This document shows, one piece after another, positions 20,017-29,148 of a DNA stretch of 64,000 nucleotides. Source of the stretch: Mycolicibacterium tokaiense (GTDB lineage Bacteria; Actinomycetota; Actinomycetes; Mycobacteriales; Mycobacteriaceae). The stretch lies in NCBI RefSeq assembly GCF_010725885.1, contig NZ_AP022600.1, positions 372,001 to 436,000 of the forward strand, in the 5' to 3' direction. How positions within the stretch are numbered: the stretch's first letter is position 1; every line of letters starts with the position of its first letter. The translations under genes and the position numbers were made by a program. A model generated the notes under the pieces. That model was not told the DNA's origin. It saw only the letters and a program-made list of their open reading frames with translations, and searched no databases.

Positions 20017-20289
20017 ATGACGGTTTACGAAGCTTTCACCGTCGCGGTGATCGTCGTGCTGGCGTTGGCCACCACGGCGGCCATTTACCTCGGATTGCTC
20101 AACTGGATGGGCGCCTTCTACGTAGTCAGGTGTGGCGCATGCCACCATCTGACGTTCGCCGGCACAGACCGGACGCCACCGTCGTGCCCGCACTGCCGGC
20201 ACCCCGTACTCCTGCATCCGCTGCATGCTGCCCACCATCCGCGCACCGCATCTCAGGTGCGCGTGGTGGGCGATCGCCTGCGGTACTGA
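20017..20289 (+). CDS. small membrane protein with C-terminal zinc ribbon
   Basis: 90 residues from ATG 20017, which has GGAGG 9 nt upstream. Residues ~5-30 form one membrane helix (TVAVIVVLALATTAAIYLGL). The rest carries CGAC and CPHC about 20 residues apart, a rubredoxin-like zinc ribbon, and a His-rich stretch (HPLHAAHHP). The likely topology is an outer N-terminus with a cytoplasmic metal-binding tail, or the reverse. No family name recognised. Same strand as the PE-PPE gene, 135 bp before it. Confidence 0.65.
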   Translation: MTVYEAFTVAVIVVLALATTAAIYLGLLNWMGAFYVVRCGACHHLTFAGTDRTPPSCPHCRHPVLLHPLHAAHHPRTASQVRVVGDRLRY

Positions 20290-20424
20290 GCATCCGACAA
20301 CACCGCTGGACGGCAAACGCCGCCCGGCGGTGACATCGCGGTGTCGATTCGGCTCCGGGGGTTCACCTGACTGTGCGAGCATCCCCTCAGCCGGTAGTCC
20401 TGCCGGCTGATTGGAGCGGCTCCC

Positions 20425-22032
20425 ATGCGTTCATTTATCCGGACCCTGACCGTCACCGCCATCGCGCTGATCGCCGCGGTGGTCCTGGCTCTCGGGTCCA
20501 CCCTGACCACCACCGTCGCGCTGACCGCGACCACTGCCCTGATCATGGGCGGCACCGGCAGACCCAACCCCGACGACTTCCCGGGTTATGTACCCAATGT
20601 GGCGCAGTACTACATCTATCCGAACACCGTGTGCGCGCCGCCGGGCTGCGATCTGGAGGCCGTGTACACCCCGGAGACCGCGTGGCCGTTGTACGGCGGG
20701 CCCGATGCGCCCACCTGGAAACAGTCGATCCTGCAAGGCACCGCCCTGTTCGGGGAGGCTGTGGACGCGCAGCTGGAAACCCTCGGACCCGACGACAACC
20801 TGGTGCTGTTCGGCTACTCGCAGAGCGGGGCCATCCTGGCCTATCAGAAGCGGGCCCTGGCGGATCTGTCGGATGAGGAGAAGGCGCAGATCGAGTTTGT
20901 CGTCATCGGGAACGTGTCCCGGCCCAACGGCGGCCTGAACACCCGGTTGCTCGGCTTCTCGGCGCCTATCGTGGAGTTCCCGTTCGGCCCGTCCATGCCC
21001 ACCGACACCGGCATCGAGACCACCGACATCGCGATGAAGTGGGACATCATCGCCGACGCACCGCTCTACCTCACCAATCCCCTGGCGATGATCAACGCGA
21101 TCCTGGGCTTCGAGTACGTGCATGGCACCTACCCGCAGCCCACCGAAGCAGATCCCGACGAGACCCCGGGCGGATACACCGCCGAACAGTGGCAGTGGAT
21201 GATGGACAACCCGGAGCTCTATCCCGAGCTGGTCGACGTGCAGCAGCGCGGCGACACCAAGTACATCACCGTCACGCCGACGGTCCTCCCGCTGGTGGCC
21301 CCGCTGCACGACATCGGCCTGAAGCCGGTGGCCGATCTGCTGGAGCCGGCGTTGCGGGTGCTGATCGAGCAGACCGGTTACGACCGGAGCCTGCCCTACG
21401 GGCAAACCACCGGTTTCCGGCTGATCCCCATCTTCAATCCGGTGACGCTTGCCGTGGACCTGCTCAAGGCCGTCCCGCAGGGTGTGGATCAGATGCTCAG
21501 AGGCCTGCGGGGCGAGCCGACGTGGATCGTGCCGCAACCGCCCGAGACGCTGACGGACGGCGACGATGATGCTGCGGACAGCGCTGCTGCACAGCGCGTT
21601 TCCACTGCCGCGGTGTCCGAGCCGGAGAAGACCGAGAGTGCGGAGCCGGCGAAGTCCGAGAGTGCGGAGCCGGCGAAGTCCGAGACCGTGGTGTCAGATG
21701 AGCCGGTGTCCGAGGACTCCGAGCCGGTGGCCACCGATGACTCGACCACGGACGAATCCAAGCCCGAGGCCAAGCCGGCCAAGAATCCGTTCACCGAGAT
21801 GCAGCGTGGGCTCCGCGACTTCGGTGACCGTATTCAGGCCGCGCTGAACCCGCGCAAGGCGACCACGGACGACAAGACCGGCGACGACGACAAAGCCGAC
21901 GAGAAGAGCGACGACGACTCGACGGGCAACGACAACTCGAAGGCCGACGACGACAAGGGGTCTGACGACACCAAGTCCGACGACAGCAAGTCCGACGACA
22001 AGTCGACCGAGAAGGCCTCTGCGGCAGCCTGA
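20425..22032 (+). CDS. secreted PE-PPE-domain serine hydrolase with charged C-terminal tail
   Basis: 535 residues. N-terminal signal/anchor (FIRTLTVTAIALIAAVVLAL), then a PE-PPE domain (alpha/beta hydrolase, about residues 45-340) without any PE or PPE module. The nucleophile motif is LFGYSQSG (Ser132 in GxSxS); GGTGRPNP and VFVVIGN-like strands agree with the family. Members act as esterases on acyl chains in the envelope. Residues ~390-535 are low complexity: a duplicated EPAKSESA (tandem 24-nt units 21636-21659 and 21660-21683), then KPAKNPFTEMQRGLRDFGDR and a Lys/Asp/Ser tail like that of the 12609-15764 protein. Start ATG 20425. Confidence 0.85.
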   Translation: MRSFIRTLTVTAIALIAAVVLALGSTLTTTVALTATTALIMGGTGRPNPDDFPGYVPNVAQYYIYPNTVCAPPGCDLEAVYTPETAWPLYGGPDAPTWKQSILQGTALFGEAVDAQLETLGPDDNLVLFGYSQSGAILAYQKRALADLSDEEKAQIEFVVIGNVSRPNGGLNTRLLGFSAPIVEFPFGPSMPTDTGIETTDIAMKWDIIADAPLYLTNPLAMINAILGFEYVHGTYPQPTEADPDETPGGYTAEQWQWMMDNPELYPELVDVQQRGDTKYITVTPTVLPLVAPLHDIGLKPVADLLEPALRVLIEQTGYDRSLPYGQTTGFRLIPIFNPVTLAVDLLKAVPQGVDQMLRGLRGEPTWIVPQPPETLTDGDDDAADSAAAQRVSTAAVSEPEKTESAEPAKSESAEPAKSETVVSDEPVSEDSEPVATDDSTTDESKPEAKPAKNPFTEMQRGLRDFGDRIQAALNPRKATTDDKTGDDDKADEKSDDDSTGNDNSKADDDKGSDDTKSDDSKSDDKSTEKASAAA

Positions 22033-22044
22033 TCCGCACCGATA

Positions 22045-22082
22045 GCCGGCGGCCCTGGTGGGTCGTCGGCTTTTCGGTTTTT
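22045..22082 (+). terminator. rho-independent terminator of the PE-PPE gene
   Basis: Arms 22045-22055 and 22060-22070 pair over 11 bp with two G-U pairs around TGGT, followed by TTTTCGGTTTTTC. Stop codon is 13 nt upstream. Confidence 0.75.
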
Positions 22083-22090
22083 CAGTGTGC

Positions 22091-23494
22091 TCACGGGTCA
22101 TCGCCGGGTGGGTCGTCGTCGGGTTCGTCGGGGGCGAGGATGCGGTCGGGGTGGTGGTAGGGGTTGGTGCGGGATTGCCCGCAGTCGAGCGCTTTCGGGG
22201 GGATCCATTCGGTGACGCCGTCATCAGGACGGTTCCTCGTAATCCAGCCGGTGGTCTCGACCATGCGATTGTCCGGCCCGCACGCCAGAGTCATGTCCTC
22301 GACGTCGGTGTTGCCGCCGTCTTTCCAGTCTTTGTTCGCGTGGTGGACCTCGGAGTGATAGCCGTCGGCGGTGCAGCCCGGGGCGGTGCAGCCCCGGTGC
22401 TGAGCCAGCAGCACGATGCGCTGCCCCGGTGAGGCGACGCGGCGGGTACGCCCCAGATGCAGCGGCACACCCTTGCCGTCGAACAGCGCCAGCCAGAGGT
22501 ACGCGTGGGAGGCCATGCGGATGACGTCGCGCATCGGAATCAGGGTCCCTCCGGCGGTGAGCCCGTGCCCGGCCGCCTTCTCCAGGTCCTTGAGTTCGGT
22601 GCGGATGATGATCGTCGCCGGCAATCCCTTGTGTTGGCCGAGATCACCGGAGGCCAGGACCGCGCGCCCGGCGGCCAAGAACGCATCATGGTCGCGTTGA
22701 CTCTGGGTGCGGGCGTCTCGGGCCGCGTGCTCGGGGTCGGGTTCGCCGTCGACCTGCGGGGCATCGTCGGCGGGGTTGCACATCCCGGGGGCGGCGAGTT
22801 TCGCTTTGACCGCTTCCCAGGTCGCTGCGGCTTCGGGGGTGAGGTATCCGGAGATGGGGACGGTGCCGTCGGGGCGTTGTTTGCCCAGGCGCAGCCCGCG
22901 GCGGGCTTGGCGGTCGGTGTCGGTGAAGGTGCCGTCTTGGTCGAGCAGGTACTTCAGTCGGTCGGCGACGGCGGTGAATCCGTCGGCGCCGAGGGTGCTG
23001 GCGTGGTGGGCGAGGTCGGTTTCGGCGGCTTCGCGGGCTTGGAAGTCCACTGATTGGGGCAGGGTGCGGAAGAACGACTTGATTTCGCTGACATGCTCGG
23101 GCCCGATCTGCCCTTTCGCCTGGGCGGCAGCGACGTTCGGCAACGCCGGGGGCATCGGCTCACCGGTCAGGGCGGTGCGCGGGCCGAGCAGTTCGGCGTT
23201 CTTGAGGCGCCGGAAGGCTTCGGCTTCGCTGATCCGCAGCCGGGCGGCCAGAACTTTGGTGTAGCTGCTGGCGCCCAGTTCTTTCGGGGCGCATTCGGCG
23301 CGCAGACGGTGGTAGACCTTGTGATCGAGCACGGGCTGTAACCAGGCCAGGGTTTCGCGGCGCTGCTGCAGGTCCAACAACTCCAGTGGGGTGAAGGCAT
23401 CGATGGACAGTGAGTTCATCTGCGCTTGCAGGGTTTCCATCTGGGTCAGGGCAGCCAGCATCGCCTCACGATCGGCGACAGCTGACGTTCCCAT
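22091..23494 (-). CDS. DUF222/HNH endonuclease-domain protein of the 13E12 repeat family
   Basis: 467 residues: N-terminal DUF222 (residues ~20-330) and C-terminal HNH domain CTAPGCTADGYHSEVHHANK followed by CGPDNRM. This is the protein type of the multicopy REP13E12 family of mycobacteria, parts of which serve as attachment sites for phiRv1-type prophages (known). The biochemical role is unproven. ATG 23494 follows TAGTTT by 6 nt, a leaderless layout. In M. tuberculosis a 13E12 copy (Rv1148c) lies elsewhere in this synteny block; here it sits between the typA region and mutT2, where M. tuberculosis has narGHJI. Confidence 0.88.
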   Translation of the reverse strand: MGTSAVADREAMLAALTQMETLQAQMNSLSIDAFTPLELLDLQQRRETLAWLQPVLDHKVYHRLRAECAPKELGASSYTKVLAARLRISEAEAFRRLKNAELLGPRTALTGEPMPPALPNVAAAQAKGQIGPEHVSEIKSFFRTLPQSVDFQAREAAETDLAHHASTLGADGFTAVADRLKYLLDQDGTFTDTDRQARRGLRLGKQRPDGTVPISGYLTPEAAATWEAVKAKLAAPGMCNPADDAPQVDGEPDPEHAARDARTQSQRDHDAFLAAGRAVLASGDLGQHKGLPATIIIRTELKDLEKAAGHGLTAGGTLIPMRDVIRMASHAYLWLALFDGKGVPLHLGRTRRVASPGQRIVLLAQHRGCTAPGCTADGYHSEVHHANKDWKDGGNTDVEDMTLACGPDNRMVETTGWITRNRPDDGVTEWIPPKALDCGQSRTNPYHHPDRILAPDEPDDDPPGDDP

Positions 23495-23579
23495 GCCTCG
23501 AAACTAGACCTGGCCACCGACAAGAACCGGCGCAATGTGACAGCAGATACTCAAGTGGCACAGGGATTTTCGGAACAGA

Positions 23580-23637
23580 TTGAGAATGACACCAGACAAC
23601 AGAAAAGCGCGAGATCCTCGTCTGGTGTCTATCTCAA
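23580..23637 (-). terminator. long hairpin 10 nt after the mutT2 stop
   Basis: Inverted repeat 23580-23597 / 23620-23637 (TTGAGANNGACACCAGAC) matches at 16 of 18 positions around a 22-nt loop. It lies between the end of mutT2 and the start of the HNH gene and most simply ends mutT2 transcription. Confidence 0.55.
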
Positions 23638-23646
23638 CCGCGCCCG

Positions 23647-24033
23647 CTACGCCAACGCGGCGGTGAGGTCCGGCAACCACGCCGTGTCGGCCGGCACCCA
23701 GGCGAGTGCGTCCAACTCGGCCCTCGAAACCCACCGCAGCGAGCGGTGATCCAGAGCCACCACGGTGCCGCCGATCTGGCGCACCCGGTAGGCCCGCAGC
23801 GTCATGGTGGCCGTCAGCGGCACGTCGGAACCGAGCTGTTCGCCGACCTCGACCTCGACGCCCAGTTCCTCGCGCAGTTCCCGGATCAGGGCGTCGGCGT
23901 CGGACTCCCCCGGCGCCGCCTTTCCGCCGGGCAGCTCCCACAGGCCCGCCAGCTCCGGCGGACGGGCGCGCTGTGCGACCAGCAACCTGCGCTCACAGAT
24001 CAGGGCACCGGCGACGACGATCTGGAGGGACAC
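23647..24033 (-). CDS. mutT2: Nudix hydrolase MutT2
   Basis: 128 residues. The Nudix box is intact: GKAAPGESDADALIRELREE followed by LGVE, giving the G-x5-E-x7-REL-x-EELG pattern. The known mycobacterial enzyme hydrolyses dCTP/5-methyl-dCTP and 8-oxo-dGTP, cleaning the nucleotide pool. GTG 24033 (SLQIVVAGALICERRLLVAQ) is chosen from the family N-terminus. The start overlaps the last 34 nt of the DUF3159 gene, so translation is probably coupled. Position next to the pterin dehydratase/pimE pair matches Rv1160. Confidence 0.88.
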   Translation of the reverse strand: MSLQIVVAGALICERRLLVAQRARPPELAGLWELPGGKAAPGESDADALIRELREELGVEVEVGEQLGSDVPLTATMTLRAYRVRQIGGTVVALDHRSLRWVSRAELDALAWVPADTAWLPDLTAALA

Positions 24034-24659
24034 GCCGCTGACGGTAGCCGTTGCAGCCCGGCCCGCGCCGAGCGCGTCACCCAGACCGAGACCAGCAGCG
24101 CCGCCGCCGTCAGCGGCAGCCCCATCCCGATCCGGGCCACCCCCAGCCAGGTGCTCTCGTCCGCAAGGTAGAGCTGCTGCTGCACGACGAACCGTGCGCC
24201 GAACACCGCTGCCCAGCACAGGGTCACGACGGTGAAAGCCGCCTTGGCGCGGGAGTCGAGCCGCCAGGACGCCGACGCGCCCGCCCCCCAGGCCCACAGG
24301 TGACCCGCCAGCGGACGGCGCACCAGCACCGAGGCCAGCAGGGCGACGCAGTTGACCAGCGAGTGCCAGATACCGATCAGATAGAAGTCGCGCCCCTCCC
24401 CGGTCACCATCGCCACTGCCGCGGCGGCGGCCACCCCCAGGAACCCCGCCCAAGCCGAGAATCCGGCGTGCCCGCCCAGCATGCGCACCACCGCCAGCGC
24501 GGCGGCCACCAGCAGCGCTGCGAGCAGGGCAGGGATCAGTTCGCCGAGGCTGGACACCGCAGTGAACACCATGACCGGGACCACCGCTGCGACAACGCCC
24601 CACGGCCCGCCGAATCGACGCAGGACAAGCACGGCCGGGGGCACGGTTGGATCAGACAT
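24000..24659 (-). CDS. DUF3159 integral membrane protein
   Basis: 219 residues with about six hydrophobic segments, beginning GGPWGVVAAVVPVMVFTAV and including FLGVAAAAAVAMVTGEGRDF and WHSLVNCVALLASVLVRRPL, the wording of the DUF3159 family of actinobacteria. Function unknown. It overlaps the mutT2 start and is divergent from the pterin dehydratase gene. ATG 24659 has no clear Shine-Dalgarno site; GACACT lies 6 nt upstream. Confidence 0.8.
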   Translation of the reverse strand: MSDPTVPPAVLVLRRFGGPWGVVAAVVPVMVFTAVSSLGELIPALLAALLVAAALAVVRMLGGHAGFSAWAGFLGVAAAAAVAMVTGEGRDFYLIGIWHSLVNCVALLASVLVRRPLAGHLWAWGAGASASWRLDSRAKAAFTVVTLCWAAVFGARFVVQQQLYLADESTWLGVARIGMGLPLTAAALLVSVWVTRSARAGLQRLPSAACPSRSSSPVP

Positions 24660-24715
24660 GCGCCCAGTGTCGTCAACGCGGCGTTGGGTGGGCGTGAGGC
24701 GGGTACGGTCGAGTG

Positions 24716-25015
24716 ATGGCTGTCTTGACCGATGACGAAGTGGACGCCGCCGCCGCCGAACTCGACGGATGGGATCGCGCCGACGGTGCGCTCCGCCGGT
24801 CCATCAAGTTTCCGGCGTTCCTCGACGGGATCGAGGCGGTGCGCCGTGTCGGTGCGCACGCCGAGTCCGAGGATCACCACCCGGACATCGACATCCGTTG
24901 GCGCACAGTTACCTTCGCGTTGGTGACGCATTCTGAAGGCGGCATCACCGACAAGGATGTTCAGATGGCCCGCGACATCAACGGGATCGTCGCAGAGCTA
25001 TCCAGCCCAGAGTGA
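24716..25015 (+). CDS. pterin-4-alpha-carbinolamine dehydratase (PCD/DCoH)
   Basis: 99 residues. The active-site motif E-D-H-H-P-D ([17 protein letters not shown]) followed by [11 protein letters not shown] is diagnostic of 4a-hydroxytetrahydrobiopterin dehydratase. Bacterial members act in pterin recycling or as dimerisation/structural proteins. ATG 24716 is preceded by TACGGT at 6 nt (leaderless layout); a GTG one codon earlier is the alternative. The 3' end overlaps pimE on the opposite strand by 38 nt. Corresponds to Rv1159A. Confidence 0.92.
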   Translation: MAVLTDDEVDAAAAELDGWDRADGALRRSIKFPAFLDGIEAVRRVGAHAESEDHHPDIDIRWRTVTFALVTHSEGGITDKDVQMARDINGIVAELSSPE

Positions 25016-26204
25016 TCAGCGTTGCCACCGGATAGACGGTGCCGGCCCAGGCCAGGTACCACGGCCTGCTGATCTCCCAGATGGTCGGCTGCGCGAAGCT
25101 CAGCAGCCACGGCACGCCGATCGCGGTGAGCACCAGCCACCCGTACCCCAGCACCCGGGCGCCGGTCAGCGCGCGGTACGGGCCGTGCAGCAGCCAGATC
25201 ATCAGCGGCACCAGCCACACCCAGTGGTGGGTCCACGAGATCGGCGAGAGCAGCAACCCGAACAGGCTCACCACCACGATCGACCCCAGCCGGTCCAGGT
25301 CCTCGCCGAACGCCCCGACGCTGCGCCAGGCGAACCAGGCCAGCACCGCGGTCGCGGCGATGCCGGCCAGCACCAGCGGGCCCATGCCTGCGTCGTAGCC
25401 CAGAATCCGTGACACCGCGCCGCGCCAGGACTGGTTGAACGACGTCGCCACGGGGCCGATGCGCTGGGCGTCACCGATCAGGTCGGTGAAGTAGCGCAGG
25501 GCTTCGCGGCCCATCACCGCCAGCGACAGCGCGATGGTGCCCACGAACACCACCGCCGAGAACACCGCCGCACCCCAGCGGCGCGCGCCCAGGAAGTGCA
25601 GCCCGGCGACCGCCGGCGTCAGCTTCACCCCGGCGGCCAGCCCCACCAGCGCACCCGAGATCCACCAGCGGTTGCTCGCCACTGCCAGCAGCACGGCGAG
25701 CACCAGCAGCACGTTGATCTGGCCGTAGTCGAAGGTGCTGCGCAACGGCTCCAGCCAGATCGCCACCGCGGTCCAGGCGAACGCGACACGCCGGGCGTCG
25801 ACGATACCCAGCAGATGTTGACTGACCCGCACCACGCCGTAGAGCGCGGCGATGATGCCCAGCTGCCACGCCAGGGCCACCAACCAGAACGGGAGGAAGT
25901 GCAGCGGATAGAACATCACGGCCGCAAACGGCGGATAGGTGAACGGCAGCGGGAAATCCGGCGTCTGGTCGCCGTAAACGTAGTCGTAGACAGCACCCGG
26001 GCCGTCCACTTCGTCACCCCCGCCGATGTAGACGTGCAGGTCCACGAAGTTTGCGCCGTTGGGCACCAGGTAGGTCCACGCCAGCCGCGCCGCGATGCTG
26101 AGCGCCAGCAGCAGCGGCGCCAGCGCGGTCAGTCGGGTGGAGGTGTTGGTGCTGATCCCGCCGACTCTAGGACCGGGGCGAGCCAACGCAAACTCTCCGG
26201 CCAT
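24978..26204 (-). CDS. pimE: PimE, polyprenol-phosphate-mannose-dependent alpha-1,2-mannosyltransferase
   Basis: GT-C (GT87) glycosyltransferase of the cytoplasmic membrane that adds the fifth mannose to Ac1PIM4, making polar PIMs. About 408 residues with 10-12 membrane helices. The first outer loop has [18 protein letters not shown], whose Asp is the expected catalytic base; [20 protein letters not shown] and [15 protein letters not shown] are family hallmarks. ATG 26204 is my start; TTG 26243 would add 13 residues, and neither has a good ribosome binding site. Convergent with the PCD gene, as in M. tuberculosis (Rv1159/Rv1159A). LpqW, its regulator, is 7 kb away. Confidence 0.88.
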   Translation of the reverse strand: MAGEFALARPGPRVGGISTNTSTRLTALAPLLLALSIAARLAWTYLVPNGANFVDLHVYIGGGDEVDGPGAVYDYVYGDQTPDFPLPFTYPPFAAVMFYPLHFLPFWLVALAWQLGIIAALYGVVRVSQHLLGIVDARRVAFAWTAVAIWLEPLRSTFDYGQINVLLVLAVLLAVASNRWWISGALVGLAAGVKLTPAVAGLHFLGARRWGAAVFSAVVFVGTIALSLAVMGREALRYFTDLIGDAQRIGPVATSFNQSWRGAVSRILGYDAGMGPLVLAGIAATAVLAWFAWRSVGAFGEDLDRLGSIVVVSLFGLLLSPISWTHHWVWLVPLMIWLLHGPYRALTGARVLGYGWLVLTAIGVPWLLSFAQPTIWEISRPWYLAWAGTVYPVATLITLGWIALRRSR

Positions 26205-26344
26205 CGGCTGCGACGCGCCCGCTGCCGGGTCACCTCTGTCCAACGACCCCGTAACGGTTGAATAAATGCCACACGTGTCACTCGAGTAACTCCAGTAACG
26301 GCACTACCTTCGGGCACAGACCACATCGCCGAGTAGGGAGAGCC

Positions 26345-26860
26345 ATGTCTCGATTCAGAAAACTGTTCACCGGAGCCGCACTCGCGGCCGGCACGTCAGC
26401 GGCCGCGCTGCTGACCGCCGGCGCAGCCAGCGCCGAACCGGCCCCCGCACCTCCGGCACCGGCAATGCCGGGCATGGACATGATCCAGCAGTTCGTCGCC
26501 AACCCGGCGGGTGCCCTGCAGGCCGCGTCCTCGCTGCTCACGAACTTCAGCGGCGCACAGGCCGCCCCGGCCGCGCCGGCACCGCTGGCCACCGCCTCGC
26601 TGGCGGTGCCCAACCCGACCACCGGCGCCATGCCGGTGGCCAACGCCGCAGCACCGGCACTGAGCGTGCCCAGCATCCCGGGTGTCCCGCTGCCCGCCGG
26701 TGTGTCACTGCCACCGAACCTGACGTCGCTGATCCCGATGGGCGAGGCCAACGGCATCCCCACCCTCGGTAACTCGACGACGGTCCCGGGTGCGGTGCAG
26801 CCGCCCACCCCAGCGGCACCCGGCCTGGGGCCGCTGTTCCCCGTCTCCGCCCTGCCCTGA
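26345..26860 (+). CDS. secreted Ala/Pro-rich protein (Rv1157c-like)
   Basis: 171 residues. ATG 26345 has AGGGAG just upstream. The signal peptide is KLFTGAALAAGTSAAALLTA with cleavage after ASA. The mature part is Ala/Pro-rich with MIQQFVANPAGALQAASSLL and repeated short Pro turns (VPSIPGVPLPAG). No cysteines and no catalytic motif seen. Paired with the next gene 32 bp downstream, as Rv1157c-Rv1158c in M. tuberculosis; both are probably envelope proteins of unknown function. Confidence 0.78.
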   Translation: MSRFRKLFTGAALAAGTSAAALLTAGAASAEPAPAPPAPAMPGMDMIQQFVANPAGALQAASSLLTNFSGAQAAPAAPAPLATASLAVPNPTTGAMPVANAAAPALSVPSIPGVPLPAGVSLPPNLTSLIPMGEANGIPTLGNSTTVPGAVQPPTPAAPGLGPLFPVSALP

Positions 26861-26892
26861 CCCACCCCTGAAACGGATTGGACCTCCCTGTC

Positions 26893-27969
26893 ATGTCACG
26901 GACGCTGTTCGCCACCACCGCCGTAGCGGTCGGATCGTCGGCCGCGCTGCTGTTCAGCGGTATTGCCACCGCTGAGCCCGCCGCGCCGCCGGCCCCCGCC
27001 CCGATCGACGGTCTCCAGGCGCCGGGACTGACCGCGGTGCAATCCCTGAGTCCCGCCGTTCAGCAGGCCGCCGCAGATCCGAACAATGCGGCGTCCATGC
27101 TGATGGCGGCGGCCTCGGCGTTCGCGGGCAATTCGGCGGCGTCCGCGGATTCACAGAACCTGGCGGCCGCGGTCAGCCAGTTCGTGTCCAACCCGGGGGC
27201 GGCGTCGATGTTGCCGGCCTCCCTGCCGGGCGGCATCCCGCTGCCCAGCGGCGCGGTTCTCCCCACCCCGGTCCCGACGGCAGGCGGCGACGCCCAACAC
27301 CTGCCGCCGGCCGGGGTGGTCCCCGGCTTCGAGGCCCACCTGCCGCCGGGGGTCAACCCGGCCAATGCGGTCGGTCCGGTCCAGCCGGAACCGCCGGTCG
27401 AGGTGCCCACCACACCGGTCTCCCATCTTCCGGACGCCGCTGTAGAAGCCGCACCTGCTGTCGAGGCAGCCGGGGTGGCACCGGCACTGCCACAACTGCA
27501 GGCGCCCTCGGCGCTGCCCCCCGGCCCGCCGAGTCCGGCCGCGACGGCTTTCGGGGCCGATGCGCCTCCCACGCAGGACTTCATGTACCCCTCGATCGGC
27601 AACGGCTGCCTGGCCGACGGCGGAAACTCCATCGCCACAGCCATTTCCGTCGCCGGACCGGCGACCATCCCCACCCCGGGCCCCGGCGCGGGGCAGACCG
27701 CCTACGTGTTCACCGCGGTCGGCACCGCCGGCCCGGCGGAGGTGCAGAAACTGCCGCTGAACGTGACGTGGGTGAACCTGTCCACCGGAAAGTCGGGCAG
27801 CGCCACCCTCAAGCCGCGCCCGGACATCAACGCCACGGGGCCCACCACGCTGACTGCGATCGTCGACACCGGCTCGGGCAGCATCATCTCCACCATCTTC
27901 GGACAGGTGACCACCACCGAGAAGCAGTGCCAGTTCATGCCGACCATCGGCTCCACGGTGGTGCCGTAA
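26893..27969 (+). CDS. secreted Ala/Pro-rich protein (Rv1158c-like)
   Basis: 358 residues. Signal peptide SRTLFATTAVAVGSSAALLF with cleavage after ATA. Residues ~20-240 are Ala/Pro/Val-rich with FVSNPGAASMLPASLPGG echoing the preceding protein's FVANPAGALQAAS. The last ~110 residues (FMYPSIGNGCLADGGNSIAT, then AYVFTAVGTAGPAEVQKLPL) form a compact beta-rich domain with a probable disulfide between the Cys in GNGC and that in EKQCQF. Start ATG 26893, just after ACCTCCCTGTC. Envelope protein, function unknown. Confidence 0.78.
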   Translation: MSRTLFATTAVAVGSSAALLFSGIATAEPAAPPAPAPIDGLQAPGLTAVQSLSPAVQQAAADPNNAASMLMAAASAFAGNSAASADSQNLAAAVSQFVSNPGAASMLPASLPGGIPLPSGAVLPTPVPTAGGDAQHLPPAGVVPGFEAHLPPGVNPANAVGPVQPEPPVEVPTTPVSHLPDAAVEAAPAVEAAGVAPALPQLQAPSALPPGPPSPAATAFGADAPPTQDFMYPSIGNGCLADGGNSIATAISVAGPATIPTPGPGAGQTAYVFTAVGTAGPAEVQKLPLNVTWVNLSTGKSGSATLKPRPDINATGPTTLTAIVDTGSGSIISTIFGQVTTTEKQCQFMPTIGSTVVP

Positions 27970-27986
27970 CCAGTCAGATCTTTTTC

Positions 27987-28022
27987 GCAAGAAGCCACGT
28001 GCCCAGGCACGTGGCTTCTTGC
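27987..28022. terminator. 17-bp perfect hairpin between convergent genes
   Basis: Arms 27987-28003 and 28006-28022 (GCAAGAAGCCACGTGCC) with a 2-nt loop. It lies 17 nt after one stop and 2 nt from the opposite stop, so it can serve both strands. Confidence 0.75.
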
Positions 28023-28023
28023 A

Positions 28024-28596
28024 TCACTTGGCCTTTGCCGCCTGCTTCGCGGCCTTCTTGTAACTGCGCACCTTGTCGAGCGAGTCCTGGTCGCGCACGT
28101 CGGCCACCGACTTGAAGGTGCCGTCCGGGCCGTAGTCGCCGGCGGCCTCCCGCCAGCCCGCACCGGTGAAGCCGTACTGCTTGCCCAACAGCGCCAGGAA
28201 GATTCGCGCCTTCTGGTCACCGAAACCGGGCAGCCGCTTGATCCGCTGCAGCACCTCACGGCCATCGGGGTTGCCCTCGGTCCAGATGGCGGCGGCGTCA
28301 CCGCCGTACTCGTCGACCACCACCTGCGCCAGTGCCTGCACCCGCTTGGCCATGGAACCCGGGAAGCGGTGGATGGCAGGGGTTTCCGAACACAGCGCGA
28401 TGAACCTGTCCGGGTCAAAGCCCGCAATCAGCGCGGCGTCGACGTCGCCGATGCGGTCGGCGATCTTGCGCGGGCCGGCGAACGCCGCCTCCATGGGGAA
28501 CTGCTGATCCAGCAGCATCCCCACCAACAGCGCCATCGGGTTCTCGCTGAGCAGCGCATCAGCGGCGGGCTCTTGCACCAACTGCACGTTCGGCAT
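28024..28596 (-). CDS. HhH-GPD-type base-excision DNA repair protein (Rv1156-like)
   Basis: 190 residues. LLVGMLLDQQFPMEAAFAGP is the EndoIII/3-methyladenine-glycosylase superfamily opening, and IKRLPGFGDQKARIFLALLG is the helix-hairpin-helix with its Gly/Pro turn. The Lys-rich tail (SYKKAAKQAAKAK) could bind DNA. No Fe-S cysteines are present. Substrate unknown. ATG 28596 stands 7 nt after TAGACT, so the mRNA is probably leaderless. Confidence 0.85.
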   Translation of the reverse strand: MPNVQLVQEPAADALLSENPMALLVGMLLDQQFPMEAAFAGPRKIADRIGDVDAALIAGFDPDRFIALCSETPAIHRFPGSMAKRVQALAQVVVDEYGGDAAAIWTEGNPDGREVLQRIKRLPGFGDQKARIFLALLGKQYGFTGAGWREAAGDYGPDGTFKSVADVRDQDSLDKVRSYKKAAKQAAKAK

Positions 28597-28773
28597 GCCA
28601 GGCAGTCTATGGCTTCGAGGCAGCCGAACACATCGATGCGGCTGTCCAGGCACCGTTGGCCGGCAGGAGAAAGGACCAAGGCCTCTAGAACGCCGCGAGG
28701 ACGGGCCACACCCTTGGATGAGGAGTTGTCCCGGCAACCACGGACGTACACAGGGTTGAAGGCGAGCAGTGAC

Positions 28774-29148
28774 ATGGATGACGACAGGGCCCCGGCCCCG
28801 CCCGAAAGGCCCTCACCAGCAGTTGATTCGGATGACCGCGCGCACCGACGGCCAAGTGGTCATCATCAGGCCCTGGTCTGGGTGGGCATCGCCGCGGGCG
28901 TTCTGCTCATCGTCGTCGTGATCTTCTTCTCGGGCTATGTCGCGGGCCGACCGTCCGGTAACTGGCCAGGTGAGCAGCGCGGCGGTCCGATCGGGTCCTA
29001 CGGATGGATGTACACGTGCCCGATGATGCTGCCGGGCGCGGGCATGATGAGGCCGGAAGACATGATGCCGGGCGGCCGGATGAATCCCGGACAGCTCAGC
29101 CCGACAACCGGACCGCCCATGCCTCCGTTCACCCAGCGGCCTTCGTAG
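28774..29148 (+). CDS. one-pass membrane protein with Met-rich outer segment, coupled to mmcO
   Basis: 124 residues: charged N-terminus, one membrane helix (ALVWVGIAAGVLLIVVVIFF) and an outer C-terminal region with clustered methionines (CPMMLPGAGMMRPEDMMPGG). Met clusters bind Cu(I) in copper-handling proteins. The stop TAG overlaps the GTG of the multicopper oxidase (TAGTG), so the two are translated together. A role as copper chaperone or anchor for the oxidase is my inference; no family recognised. Confidence 0.65.
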   Translation: MDDDRAPAPPERPSPAVDSDDRAHRRPSGHHQALVWVGIAAGVLLIVVVIFFSGYVAGRPSGNWPGEQRGGPIGSYGWMYTCPMMLPGAGMMRPEDMMPGGRMNPGQLSPTTGPPMPPFTQRPS

